Origin: Flavobacterium psychrophilum | GTDB taxonomy: Bacteria > Bacteroidota > Bacteroidia > Flavobacteriales > Flavobacteriaceae | Direction: 5' to 3' | Length of the DNA: 44,999 nucleotides | Assembly (NCBI GenBank): GCA_945872245.1 | Contig: CAMBZB010000017.1 | Coordinates: 1 to 44,999, forward strand | Part shown: positions 17,904 through 26,006 of the stretch, in pieces | Numbering within the stretch: the stretch's first letter is position 1 | How the letters are laid out: every line of letters starts with the position of its first letter | Position numbers and translations under genes: made by a program | Notes under the pieces: model-generated | Database searches by the model: none | Told to the model about the DNA's origin: nothing | The model's input: only the letters and a program-made list of their open reading frames with translations

Positions 17904-18356
17904 TTATAAATTGTCACTAGCAAACCATTCGGCGAAAGAAGATTCCGTTTCCTGCAGTTTCAAGGAAAAAAGACGAATATTTTCGGGTAATCGGCTGATG
18001 ATGCGTTTCGAAAAATCGACTACCATATTTTCGCTCGTGGGTTGGTAATCGACTAAAATTACGTGGTGTCCGCGTGATTTTAATTCCTTTGCCAACTCAA
18101 TATGAGGAGTGGTTTCGTTGAAAACCGTAGCGTGGTCAAACTGATCCACAATTTCCTCTTTGACAATTTTTTTCAAATCAGTAAAATCAATAACCATCCC
18201 AAATTTTACGTTATTGCGGTCTAATATGGGTGTTCCAATCACGGTAACCGATAGTTTATAACTATGGCCATGTACGTTTTTGCACTTGCCGTCATAGCCA
18301 TACAAGGCGTGACCGGTTTCGAAACCAAACTGCTTGGTAATTCTGATTTTGCTCAT
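17904..18356 (-). CDS. queD: 6-carboxytetrahydropterin synthase (PTPS family)
   Basis: 150 residues from the ATG at 18356, one base after the upstream stop. An ATG at 18383 also opens the frame, but it would overlap the upstream gene and add residues atypical for the family. Zinc ligands H16, H29 and H31 and catalytic C25 (in GKCKNVHGHSY) are in place; FDHATVFN and the ending ETESSFAEW are typical. It converts dihydroneopterin triphosphate to 6-carboxytetrahydropterin, a step to queuosine. No other queuosine gene is in view. A pyruvoyl-tetrahydropterin synthase role is the alternative. Confidence 0.93.
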   Translation of the reverse strand: MSKIRITKQFGFETGHALYGYDGKCKNVHGHSYKLSVTVIGTPILDRNNVKFGMVIDFTDLKKIVKEEIVDQFDHATVFNETTPHIELAKELKSRGHHVILVDYQPTSENMVVDFSKRIISRLPENIRLFSLKLQETESSFAEWFASDNL

Positions 18357-18357
18357 T

Positions 18358-19125
18358 TTATTTTTTAATTTGACGTAAGGCATTTTTCGTAAAATCGGAA
18401 AGGACGAGTTTCCCGGAAATGGCGGCTCTTTTATAGAGCAAAGTTTCCCAGTTTTCGGTGCCTTCCCAAAGTATTATTTTCATTTCTAATAAAGCTTCTG
18501 GATTATAGGACGCTAATTCTGAGCTAAACCTAGCCAATTCTTTATCTAAAGTTACTTGACCAGCAAAAACTTTGGTATAAAGCCCTTTATTTTTTGCCCA
18601 TTCCGAATCTTTCCATTCGTATGATGCTAGTGCTAACTCAGCCATTGCTGATTTTCCTATTTTTCTGGTGATGGCAGGTTCGATTACAAAAGGACCAATA
18701 CCAATAGAAAGTTCAGATAGTTTAAGACTACTATCAATAGTAGCAAAAACATAATCACAGGCTGCAATTATTCCAACGCCCCCACCCACTCCTTTTCCGT
18801 GAATTCTTCCCACTATTATTTTCGAACAGCGGCGCATGGCGTTTATCACATTGGCAAATCCAGAAAAGAATTTTGTTGCTTCTTCGAGATTTGTCACTGC
18901 TAATAATTCATCAAAAGAAGCGCCGGCACAAAATGCTCCCGTTCCACTGCTTTTTAAAACAACCACCGAAACGGCAGGATTGGCGCTTAAAACCTGAAGT
19001 TCATTGGTCAAGCGGTTCAGCAAATCACTCGGAAAAGAATTGCTCGCCGGATGCCCAAACTCGAGGGTGGCGATTTTGTTTTCGATTGTCGTAAGCAGCA
19101 GGCCGTTTGGGTTTTGTGATACCAT
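18358..19125 (-). CDS. Enoyl-CoA hydratase/isomerase family protein
   Basis: 255 residues of the crotonase fold. The oxyanion-hole segments are GTGAFCAGASFDEL (about 70-83) and HGKGVGGGVGIIAACDYVFA (about 114-133). The usual pair of catalytic Glu residues is not obvious, so the exact reaction (hydratase, isomerase or other) cannot be named. It heads the minus-strand group with queD and lpxH, and its stop is one base from the queD start. No other fatty-acid genes adjoin; the acyl-CoA dehydrogenase at 30693 is distant. Confidence 0.88.
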   Translation of the reverse strand: MVSQNPNGLLLTTIENKIATLEFGHPASNSFPSDLLNRLTNELQVLSANPAVSVVVLKSSGTGAFCAGASFDELLAVTNLEEATKFFSGFANVINAMRRCSKIIVGRIHGKGVGGGVGIIAACDYVFATIDSSLKLSELSIGIGPFVIEPAITRKIGKSAMAELALASYEWKDSEWAKNKGLYTKVFAGQVTLDKELARFSSELASYNPEALLEMKIILWEGTENWETLLYKRAAISGKLVLSDFTKNALRQIKK

Positions 19126-19352
19126 TACACAGATTTTTGATGTAAAGTTAAAAATATTAAGGAAATCAGATCGTTTTTTTTAATAGTTCTGACTTTTAGT
19201 GTGTCTTTTGAACTTTTTTAGTACCTTTAATAGTGGCTTTGAATACGGATTTTGGCAACGGCAAATAGGGAGTTTATCTCACTGAAAAAACGTTAATAAA
19301 AAAATAAGCAAAATAATTCCTGAAAAAAAGATGTTTTTTTTACTTAGGGATT

Positions 19353-20858
19353 ATGACCACTCAATTGTTTTTAAATACTAAAAAAACATCTATGAGAATT
19401 CCAATAGTTCGAAAAAATGCAATTTTCTCACCTGATTCTAGCAGGGTTGTTGCCCGATATTTTATGAATGGTGAACAACGGACCCAAGAAATGGTATCAC
19501 GTATCATGACCTTGGATGAACAACAAGTCATTCACACACTAGAGCAGACACTGCGAGAGTTTGCTAGACGCCATCGGAATATCTCACGTATTTTTTTTAA
19601 ACATTGCGAAAACACTCGCGAGATAATTGAGGGAATGCAGATTGACTATGATGGCCTTTCTGAGGAACGAAAAATGCTTATTGGATCCTATTGTACGATG
19701 GAATATGCCATTGAATCTGCCGCTTTTTTCAACCCCTCAATAGTTGAAGATTTCGATCAATCCAATCTGGAAAAGGGAGAAAAGCGTGTTATTATTTCCT
19801 TCCGAGCCACTGGGGAAGGCCATATTTCTTCCATCGTTTTTAGAAGAGGAATCCTGGACATAAACAATGATCTCCAGGTGATGAAAATGGGGTTTTATAT
19901 TGACAAGGCAGAGATTGTGCATAGGGCGATACATAACAAAAACCTATTTGCCATGAAATTGGCAGAGATGCATACACCAGATAAATATTCAGCTGAAATT
20001 CTCAAAGATTTGCCAGACCAATTTGGATATCACACTTTGAAAAATGTAATCAATAAAGCCTTAGAAGCTCAACCCATGAGCCAGGAAAAAAGGAGTGCGC
20101 TAGACGAAATAATATGGTTGGCGGATTCGTTTTATGATATACAATTCAAGCACGACTCGGATATTACAGAACGGGTTATATTTCCAATATCAGATTCTGA
20201 AAGCCGAGGAATTGAGGATGCCCGTTTTGTGCGTTTTGTTGATGATGATAAATCAGAAAAAATAATGGGAACCTATACCGCTTTTAATGGGCATGCTATC
20301 CTTCCGAAACTGATTTCAACCGAAGACTTTTATTCGTTCAGTGTAATGCCTTTAAGAGGAGAAGGGGCGCAAAATAAAAATCTGGCTATTTTTCCCAGAA
20401 AAATCAAGGGCAAGTATGCCATGCTTTCCCGAATTGACGGCGTTAACAATTACCTGATGTACTCGGATAGACCCACAGAATGGAGTAAGCCCATTTGCAT
20501 TCAGAAGCCACGTTATCCATGGGAATTTACACAAATAGGAAATTGTGGATCGCCACTGTGGACCGAAGAAGGTTGGTTGGTCATAACACATGGTGTAGGT
20601 GCTATGAGGCGTTATTGCCTTGGTGCTTCGCTGTTTGATCTTGATGACCCTTCGAAGGAAATTGGAAGACTTGCCGAGCCATTGCTTTCCCCTCGAGAGG
20701 AAGAACGAGAAGGATATGTGCCTAACGTGGTGTACTCCTGCGGATCGATTATCCACAACAACAGCCTTATATTGCCTTATGCTGTATCTGATTATTCCTC
20801 TCGATATAGTGTGGTAGATATGACTGAATTGCTTGAGGCCTTGAAAAAAAGCAGATGA
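19353..20858 (+). CDS. GH130-family beta-mannoside phosphorylase-like protein
   Basis: 501 residues. The core (about 270-495) has the GH130 signature SRGIEDARFVRF and later FTQIGNCGSP, ITHGVGAMRRY and YSCGSIIHNN, typical of the five-bladed propeller phosphorylases that split beta-mannosides with phosphate. The N-terminal 250 residues are a family-specific extension found in longer members. No signal peptide is visible, which fits cytoplasmic breakdown of imported mannosides. A second ATG at residue 14 (19392) is possible. It stands alone upstream of tRNA-Ala. Substrate (beta-1,2 or beta-1,4 mannoside) is undetermined. Confidence 0.88.
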   Translation: MTTQLFLNTKKTSMRIPIVRKNAIFSPDSSRVVARYFMNGEQRTQEMVSRIMTLDEQQVIHTLEQTLREFARRHRNISRIFFKHCENTREIIEGMQIDYDGLSEERKMLIGSYCTMEYAIESAAFFNPSIVEDFDQSNLEKGEKRVIISFRATGEGHISSIVFRRGILDINNDLQVMKMGFYIDKAEIVHRAIHNKNLFAMKLAEMHTPDKYSAEILKDLPDQFGYHTLKNVINKALEAQPMSQEKRSALDEIIWLADSFYDIQFKHDSDITERVIFPISDSESRGIEDARFVRFVDDDKSEKIMGTYTAFNGHAILPKLISTEDFYSFSVMPLRGEGAQNKNLAIFPRKIKGKYAMLSRIDGVNNYLMYSDRPTEWSKPICIQKPRYPWEFTQIGNCGSPLWTEEGWLVITHGVGAMRRYCLGASLFDLDDPSKEIGRLAEPLLSPREEEREGYVPNVVYSCGSIIHNNSLILPYAVSDYSSRYSVVDMTELLEALKKSR

Positions 20859-20891
20859 TTTATTGAAATGAATCGATTTGTTTTTTGAAAT

Positions 20892-20923
20892 TTTGATTTT
20901 ACTTTAATTATGTAGTATATTTG
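20892..20923 (+). promoter_or_regulatory. Promoter of tRNA-Ala
   Basis: TTTG (20892-20895), 20 bases, then TATATTTG (20916-20923): a textbook Bacteroidetes promoter. The tRNA begins ten bases after the box. Confidence 0.85.
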
Positions 20924-20933
20924 CGGCAAGATT

Positions 20934-21007
20934 GGGGGATTAGCTCATTTGGCTAGAGCGCTTGCCTGGCAGGCAAGAGGTGGTCGGTTCGAATCCGATA
21001 TTCTCCA
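20934..21007 (+). tRNA. tRNA-Ala (anticodon GGC)
   Basis: 74 bases folding as a full cloverleaf. The acceptor stem GGGGGAT pairs with ATTCTCC and contains G3-U70, the alanine identity pair. The anticodon stem is CTTGC/GCAAG with loop CTGGCAG, giving anticodon GGC. The T arm is GTCGG/CCGAT with TTCGAAT. CCA is not encoded (A73 is followed by CGA). A terminator hairpin follows. The gene is at the border between housekeeping genes and an accessory pocket. Confidence 0.97.
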
Positions 21008-21015
21008 CGATTAAC

Positions 21016-21057
21016 AACCCTAATAACTTATTAATTAAGTAGTTAGGGTTTTGTTAT
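21016..21057 (+). terminator. Terminator after tRNA-Ala
   Basis: AACCCTAA (21016-21023) pairs with TTAGGGTT (21043-21050), and inner bases ACTTA/TAAGT extend the stem past a small internal mismatch. A T-rich tract follows. Confidence 0.75.
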
Positions 21058-21190
21058 TTTTACTATTGTACTATTAATGTACTGTTACTTAAATTAAGCC
21101 TTAATTCATATCATTTTAAGTGAAAAAAAACAGCCATCTATTAAATGACTTCTTAAATCAAAAGTGAATATTTTATTTTAATCTTTAAAG

Positions 21191-21442
21191 CTATTGAGTT
21201 TTTGTAGTGCATTGATAAATATAAGAATTATTGCCAGACCAACCATAAGTTTTTACAATTCCTGTTTCTGTATCTAAAACGTGAAGTGAACCATCGGCAG
21301 ATAATTGATATTTACCAAGTGAGTTAGTACTGTTAACAGTAGTTGAACTGTCTGTAGCACTATTAGTAGAACAAGCCATAATAATAAGAGAAACAGCTCC
21401 AACAAAAGCAAGTGATGTCGTTAAATAATTAGGAATTTTCAT
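21191..21442 (-). CDS. Small putative lipoprotein
   Basis: 83 residues from the ATG at 21442. The frame is open to a TTG at 21469, but that TTG is the end of a TATATTTG promoter box, so the shorter start is used. The N-terminus has a hydrophobic stretch ending IIMAC, with C24 as lipidation site, followed by a Ser/Thr/Asn linker. The mature part (LGKYQLSADGSLHVLDTE) looks like a short beta unit. The family is not recognised. It is the first gene of the accessory pocket after the tRNA and points toward it. Confidence 0.6.
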   Translation of the reverse strand: MKIPNYLTTSLAFVGAVSLIIMACSTNSATDSSTTVNSTNSLGKYQLSADGSLHVLDTETGIVKTYGWSGNNSYIYQCTTKTQ

Positions 21443-21466
21443 AATGTTTAGTTTTAAAGTTAATTC

Positions 21467-21474
21467 CAAATATA
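21467..21474 (-). promoter_or_regulatory. -7 box of the small lipoprotein gene
   Basis: TATATTTG on the minus strand, about 25 bases before the ATG at 21442. No matching -33 TTG is seen. It supports the shorter start. Confidence 0.5.
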
Positions 21475-21533
21475 TGAATTATCAAATAAAAAAAATATTG
21501 TTTTTAGCTACATTTCGTGTATTTCGTACATTT

Positions 21534-22122
21534 TTATTTTATTCTTGCATTCCAAAATTTCTTCATATCAAAAGGGAAATCTGCTCCTAAAAAGTCCATT
21601 AACGGGAATATTTGCTTGTTCTAATGTTCCTGTTACTACTTCAAACTGAACTTCAATATTATAAAGATCATTATGGCTACCAGCTACTGGGTTTGAAATG
21701 GCTAATGGCAAACCCTGTCTATCGCTCAAATACAACGCATTAGTTGTTTTACGTTTCTTTCTGCCTTGACATTCGGCTTCTTCGCCTCCTCTGATTGCAG
21801 AAGTATGACTGCCATCAAAATAAACACTCGAAAGGTCAAATTTTGATTTATTCTTCTCTAAAATATTTATCCAACTTTTCTTTAAAACATCTGTTCTACA
21901 CCATTTACGATAATGATAATAAACCGATTGCCATGTCAAAAAATTATCATCAAATATTGATTTTAAAGGCAGTTGATGCCATTGAACACTTATTTTTAAC
22001 TTATAAAAAACCGCATTTACGATTTCTTCTAAAGGAACTGTTGCTTGAAAACCTCTTTTTGCTAAAGGTAAATAAGGCACAATTTCACTTTTTATTATAT
22101 CTTTGTGAAGTACACTGTACAT
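21534..22122 (-). pseudogene. Broken IS5-type transposase
   Basis: The ATG at 22122 opens 184 codons. The N-terminal domain (DUF4096-like, with VSVQWHQLP-like ISVQWHQLP and YYHYRKWC) and the first half of the DDE domain are present: YFDGSH carries the first catalytic Asp and GRKKRKTTNALYLSDRQGLP is the classic IS5 segment. Near 21595 the frame breaks after VNGLF. In the next frame GADFPFDMKKF continues the expected ADAGFD region with the second Asp, then stops at 21534. The last third with the catalytic Glu is missing. No terminal inverted repeats could be defined. It is a dead remnant marking an insertion hot spot beside tRNA-Ala. Confidence 0.85.
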
Positions 22123-22271
22123 AAAATCTTTGATTTTAAAATGATTATGTTTTGCAACACAAATTTCTTAAACCCTTTTATATTTACAAAATAAGTTTAA
22201 ATCACTTCAAATAGAAAGTTACTACCCTTTAAATATAAATCGAAAAAAATAGCTTTTTGTTTAAAAAAATG

Positions 22272-22279
22272 TATTTTTG
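22272..22279 (+). promoter_or_regulatory. -7 box of the 22309 lipoprotein gene
   Basis: TATTTTTG fits TAnnTTTG, 29 bases before the start codon. The closest TTTG upstream is only about 12 bases away, so the -33 element is unclear. Confidence 0.4.
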
Positions 22280-22308
22280 ATAATTATTTTAACTAAAAAA
22301 CAAAATCT

Positions 22309-23001
22309 ATGAAAAAAATTTTAACATTAATTTTTATTACGTTAGTATTAACAGGATGTAGTAATGAAGGTATTGATAAAAGTAGTAGTTCTAACGCTTT
22401 CAGTCCCTCGGTAACCAAGTTGGATTTAACTTCAAAATTACCTGTAAACTTGAAGCAAAATTCCCCTGAAACTTTTGCCCAAATCAGTCAAATGGCAACT
22501 TATATGAATCTTGGATCTATGTATATGAATAATAATAATTCTGCTAGTAGGACCAGTGGCTTAATAAATACTTGGAATTATGGCGGATTTACTGTAGCTT
22601 ATACCTACTCGCTAGTTGGGAGTCAATATCAATTTAATTACACAATTACTCAAGATTCAAAAATTTATTATACCATAACAGGTTGGGAAAATAAAGATGG
22701 CTCTGCCGGTCATTGGAGTTATAATATAAACACTGCTGTTTTGGGCTTACCAAATGGTTCTAGTTACAACATAATTTTTGATTGGACAAAAAGCAACATT
22801 GGAAACTATCACTTTGAAATGAATTGCGACATGGGATCTTCAAATATTTTATATTATATAGCCAATATTAACTATGATTATTCTGGTAACTATAAGTATA
22901 CTTTAAATAATTCCCCATTTTTAGATGCATCATGGAATGCTAGTGGTCATGGTAAATTAACTTATTATTATTCAGATCCTCCAACGATGTATACCTTCTA
23001 G
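22309..23001 (+). CDS. Putative lipoprotein of unknown function
   Basis: 230 residues. A signal peptide with lipobox VLTGC (C17) is followed by SNEGIDKSSSSN, a short polar linker. The mature part is rich in Asn, Ser and Tyr, with alternating Y/F residues (INYDYSGNYKYTLNN), suggesting a beta-sheet protein. An acidic residue soon after the lipid Cys may favour surface display, as known for some Bacteroidetes lipoproteins, but this is weak. No family is recognised. It is AT-rich and lies between the transposase remnant and the REP-like palindromes, so recent acquisition is plausible. Confidence 0.75.
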   Translation: MKKILTLIFITLVLTGCSNEGIDKSSSSNAFSPSVTKLDLTSKLPVNLKQNSPETFAQISQMATYMNLGSMYMNNNNSASRTSGLINTWNYGGFTVAYTYSLVGSQYQFNYTITQDSKIYYTITGWENKDGSAGHWSYNINTAVLGLPNGSSYNIIFDWTKSNIGNYHFEMNCDMGSSNILYYIANINYDYSGNYKYTLNNSPFLDASWNASGHGKLTYYYSDPPTMYTF

Positions 23002-23090
23002 AGGTGAAAAACTATGGAATAAAATTACTTTTAATCGTCTATTTTTCAGCAGATTATTAATAATTTAATTTATAATTATTCAATGATGAA

Positions 23091-23118
23091 TTACCCCGAG
23101 GCAGAGCCATCGAGGTAA
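23091..23118. repeat. REP-like palindrome, copy 1
   Basis: TTACCCCGA pairs with TCGAGGTAA (8 of 9), and inside this GGC/GCC closes an AGA loop. The core ACCCCGAGGCAGAGCC recurs at 23182 as ACCCCGAGGTAGAACC. The sequence is much more GC-rich than its surroundings. Confidence 0.6.
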
Positions 23119-23181
23119 CAATCTGAAGAAAGTAATTTTTTAGTTTTATTAAAACCTTAAGTTTTCAAAATTTCCTCTATA

Positions 23182-23201
23182 ACCCCGAGGTAGAACCTCG
23201 A
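23182..23201. repeat. REP-like palindrome, copy 2
   Basis: CGAGGT and ACCTCG (23186-23200) form a perfect six-base stem with an AGA loop. The first 16 bases differ from copy 1 at two positions, and those two changes compensate each other or keep the stem, as expected for a conserved hairpin. Confidence 0.55.
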
Positions 23202-23363
23202 AGAATTCAATTGATTAAAGTTGGTTTAACTATACATGAATTTATTGTGTCAGAAATTGGTATTTGGGGAATGTATAGAAATATGGTGATTAGAATCCAA
23301 ACTTTTTTCAAAAAAAATTATTATAAGTAAAATATTGTAAGTTTGAAACTTTAATAAAAATTT

Positions 23364-23849
23364 ATGAGGAAAATATCACTTATTTGTTTGTTTTTAACAA
23401 TAATTTCATTTGGTTGTAGTTCTTCAGACAACCCAACTTCTTCATCTTCAAATAATGTTTATTTTAATTTTAAAATAAACAATAAAGATTATAGTTCTAA
23501 TGACTATGAAAAAGGAGACATTTGTTGGAGTGGAGAAATTAATCCTAGTAATTCAAAAGTTGATTTATTTATGGGATTTAAAGACCCTACTAATAATATT
23601 AATCGTTGTGGTGTAATTTTGAATGGATTAAATAATTCTATTGGCACTACCAATGGTTGTGATTTTGGTTTAGTTAATGGAAATGAAGTTATTTCTTGTT
23701 ATGATGTTGCAGTCAAATTAACATCTATTGGTGATTTTTATGAAGGGACATTTAGTGGGAGTTTTGATGTTATACAAACTGGTTCTTCATACATAACAAA
23801 GACAGGAACCGGAAGTTTTAGAGTTCCAAAATTGTCTATTAAACCATAA
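23364..23849 (+). CDS. Putative lipoprotein of unknown function
   Basis: 161 residues with a signal peptide and lipobox ISFGC (C18), then a Ser-rich linker (SSSDNPTSSSSNN). The mature domain is about 130 residues with four Cys (in DICWSG, NRCGV, GCDFG and ISCYDV), possibly two disulfides, and a beta-rich pattern ending TGTGSFRVPKL. Its layout is like that of the small lipoprotein at 34388, but I cannot assign a family. A hairpin terminator follows. It is the last gene of the accessory pocket. Confidence 0.75.
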   Translation: MRKISLICLFLTIISFGCSSSDNPTSSSSNNVYFNFKINNKDYSSNDYEKGDICWSGEINPSNSKVDLFMGFKDPTNNINRCGVILNGLNNSIGTTNGCDFGLVNGNEVISCYDVAVKLTSIGDFYEGTFSGSFDVIQTGSSYITKTGTGSFRVPKLSIKP

Positions 23850-23891
23850 TATTTATTTTTCAATTTCCAGATATTATCCACCAATAATACC

Positions 23892-23920
23892 AAGCCTTAC
23901 AGTATTTTAAGGCTTTTTTT
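23892..23920 (+). terminator. Terminator of the 23364 lipoprotein gene
   Basis: AAGCCTTA (23892-23899) pairs perfectly with TAAGGCTT (23908-23915) around an eight-base loop, followed by a run of T to 23920. It begins 43 bases after the stop. Confidence 0.85.
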
Positions 23921-24102
23921 ACGGAGTCTAAGTATACTTGTTGGGTGTAATTTAATGACTAAAGTTTAAAAAATAAGCTTCAGACAAGTAGCCAAATTCC
24001 TGTTTGTTTATTTCTCTTTCGACTTCAAAAAATATTTATATGTTAGCTTTTATCTTAATCCCACGTTTAACACTAATATTTAAAAATAAAAAGTCCTTTC
24101 GC

Positions 24103-25713
24103 TTATTTGTATTCCTTACAAAACAGCATGTCCGCCAGACGGTCGTCCCGCCCGTAAATGTCTTTGTAAAAATTAATGATTCCGGCATCGTCAACCCAAG
24201 CCGTGAAATAGCCAATGTGAACCGGTATTCTCCTTTTGAGGATATAGGTGGTTTCTACCCCGCCATACATGGCGGCATGGATGCGTTCCTCATTCCATTC
24301 GGGGTCATCTTTTAAAAGTAAGATGGCCAATTCTTTGGCTTTGAACATGTTGATGCAACCGTGGCTAAAGGCCCGAACTTCGGCCTCAAACAAGGATTTG
24401 ACTGGGGTGTCGTGCAAGTAAATGTCATTGGTGTTGGGAAACATGAATTTAATCAATCCCATCGAGTTTCGTATTCCAGGTTTTTGCCTGACGTTGCCAT
24501 TGTTCCATTCCATATTATGGGAAGCCAAATAATTTGGGTCGCGCGCTATCGACTGTTTCAATTCATTTTCGATGATGCTTTTGGGGACTATCCAGTAAGG
24601 ACTAAAAACAATGTAGCGTATCGCACCACTGAAAATCACGGTTTCGGTCATGCTTTTGCCCACAAACACATTCGACTCCAGTTCCTTCTTGCCGTTTCTT
24701 TTGTAGATTAATTTAAAGGACGGAATATTGATGATGATGTATTCGTTGGCTTTGGCCAACTCCGGAGGAATCCACCGGCAGCGTTCCATGTTGACCATAA
24801 TAGTATTCATGCGTTCCGCAACGAGCACATTCATGTTTTGTATGTGTTCGTGGGTGATGATATAATTCGGTTTGATGCCATTCCTTTTTTTGTAATTCAA
24901 GATGCCGGCCATTAATTCCTCGTCATACCAATTGCTTTTGGAATCTGTTTTTACATCTCCCGTAACAAAGAGACGGCTTCTGATTTGACCGAGGGTTTTC
25001 GAACTGTCGTTGGGTTGGAAGTATTTCACGAACGGATTCATGTTAATGGTGCTCCAACCGCCGTTTTGCTCTATTTTACGGTATTTTTTTAAGGCTTCCC
25101 GCATTCGGTAATACTGCCCAAATTGCTGGTCTTCGTTTTTGTTTAACAAGTTGGCATCCACGAGCAAGGAATCGAGCAGCATCCCGTAAGAGAGATTTTT
25201 TCGGGGTAAAAACCAACCCAGTTCTGTTATTCTCTGTATGTCAATGCCTTTATATACTTTTTCGGCATAATAGATATAGAGGGACGACAGCAGGAGTTCG
25301 GTATCGGTTTTGGAAAGTTTTTTGGTGGTTTCGCCATCAAAAATTCCGTCCATTTGGTCTTTGTAAGCCAAGCTGGATTTCAGTCCTTCGTCCTCGAGTT
25401 GGTTCGCTTTGGAATACAACAAATTGGCAAACTCTATAAGTCCTTTTTTGTCGTACCAAATCGACGCATAATTACGCTTTTGGTATAAGACGGTGACATC
25501 CGTTTGGTATTTTTTTAAATCGGGATATTTACTGAAAAAGCCTGATAAATCACTCTTTTTGAGGGTCATTGTGACGCTTCCAATTAGGGGTTCCTGAAGC
25601 GTTTGCATAGGAAAAACGACTGCTGCGTGTGGATTTATTTTCTTGAAGCCTTGAAAAAGGCCGATTGAAAATCCAAATACTATAATTACAATGGATAAAA
25701 CAAATTTTCTCAT
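24103..25713 (-). CDS. L,D-transpeptidase (YcbB-like murein crosslinking enzyme)
   Basis: 536 residues. An N-terminal membrane anchor or signal (3-22) is followed by a long helical scaffold region (about 60-300) and the YkuD catalytic domain (about 330-490). The catalytic motif is SHGCINM, with H451 and C453, and the upstream SMGLIKFMFPN and IYLHDTP are typical. These enzymes make 3-3 crosslinks in peptidoglycan or attach proteins to it, in the periplasm. It is alone on its strand, with no terminator recognised in the 253 bases beyond its stop. Length and order fit the large YcbB type. Confidence 0.9.
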   Translation of the reverse strand: MRKFVLSIVIIVFGFSIGLFQGFKKINPHAAVVFPMQTLQEPLIGSVTMTLKKSDLSGFFSKYPDLKKYQTDVTVLYQKRNYASIWYDKKGLIEFANLLYSKANQLEDEGLKSSLAYKDQMDGIFDGETTKKLSKTDTELLLSSLYIYYAEKVYKGIDIQRITELGWFLPRKNLSYGMLLDSLLVDANLLNKNEDQQFGQYYRMREALKKYRKIEQNGGWSTINMNPFVKYFQPNDSSKTLGQIRSRLFVTGDVKTDSKSNWYDEELMAGILNYKKRNGIKPNYIITHEHIQNMNVLVAERMNTIMVNMERCRWIPPELAKANEYIIINIPSFKLIYKRNGKKELESNVFVGKSMTETVIFSGAIRYIVFSPYWIVPKSIIENELKQSIARDPNYLASHNMEWNNGNVRQKPGIRNSMGLIKFMFPNTNDIYLHDTPVKSLFEAEVRAFSHGCINMFKAKELAILLLKDDPEWNEERIHAAMYGGVETTYILKRRIPVHIGYFTAWVDDAGIINFYKDIYGRDDRLADMLFCKEYK

Positions 25714-25797
25714 GGCGTAATTATTTTACATAAAGGTAAAAAATATATAAATTACTCATTAAAAGAAACTTAAAATTAACTTTCTTTTAAAAAAGAA

Positions 25798-25950
25798 TTA
25801 TCGTGAGACAATGAATCCAATCGGATTCTTTTTTGGAATCCACAATCCGAGGCTAACTAAACTTCTCCAAGCAATTGTTGCCACTAGAATAATTGGATTC
25901 GCCATTGTAGTGCCGGCGATTCTCCTTGTCACCATTCTAATTTTTTCCAT
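25798..25950 (-). CDS. Possible small protein in a region open on both strands
   Basis: A 50-codon frame from ATG 25950 to TAA 25798, with AGGA seven bases before the start. Its product has a positively charged start (MEKIRMVTRR), a hydrophobic middle (ANPIILVATIAW) and the end WIPKKNPIGFIVSR. The opposite strand has an equally clean 56-codon frame (ATG 25811 to TAA 25981) with a long hydrophobic segment. Third-position GC is about 38-39 percent in both, so composition does not decide. I lean slightly to the minus strand because of the SD-like AGGA. Neither product is recognised. The trmB promoter box lies immediately to the right. Confidence 0.35.
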   Translation of the reverse strand: MEKIRMVTRRIAGTTMANPIILVATIAWRSLVSLGLWIPKKNPIGFIVSR

Positions 25951-25968
25951 TTGCGTCCTGCCGTCTTA

Positions 25969-25976
25969 TATATTTG
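25969..25976 (+). promoter_or_regulatory. -7 box of trmB
   Basis: TATATTTG fits the consensus; a second match, TAATTTTG, follows at 25979-25986. The TTG at 25974 that opens the longer trmB frame is part of this box, which supports the GTG start at 26007. Confidence 0.5.
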
Positions 25977-26006
25977 GTTAATTTTGCAGAAATTTTTTAT
26001 AAAAGC

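Larger units (their letters stand above)
23002..23363. other. Gene-free AT-rich stretch with two REP-like palindromes
   Basis: 362 bases between two lipoprotein genes. Apart from the two palindromes annotated separately, it contains no convincing open frame, RNA gene or exact TAnnTTTG box. Confidence 0.6.

Noticed and set aside
20990..24100. Attachment-site duplication of the tRNA-Ala end
   Set aside because: No second copy of the tRNA 3' end was found downstream, and no integrase gene is present.
24004..24711. Two plus-strand frames opposite the L,D-transpeptidase gene
   Set aside because: The transpeptidase has intact catalytic motifs along its full length; the opposite frames show no family features.
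25813..25834. GAATCC/GGATTC hairpin followed by six T, like a terminator
   Set aside because: No plus-strand gene ends nearby, and it lies within short frames open on both strands; it may be only codons.
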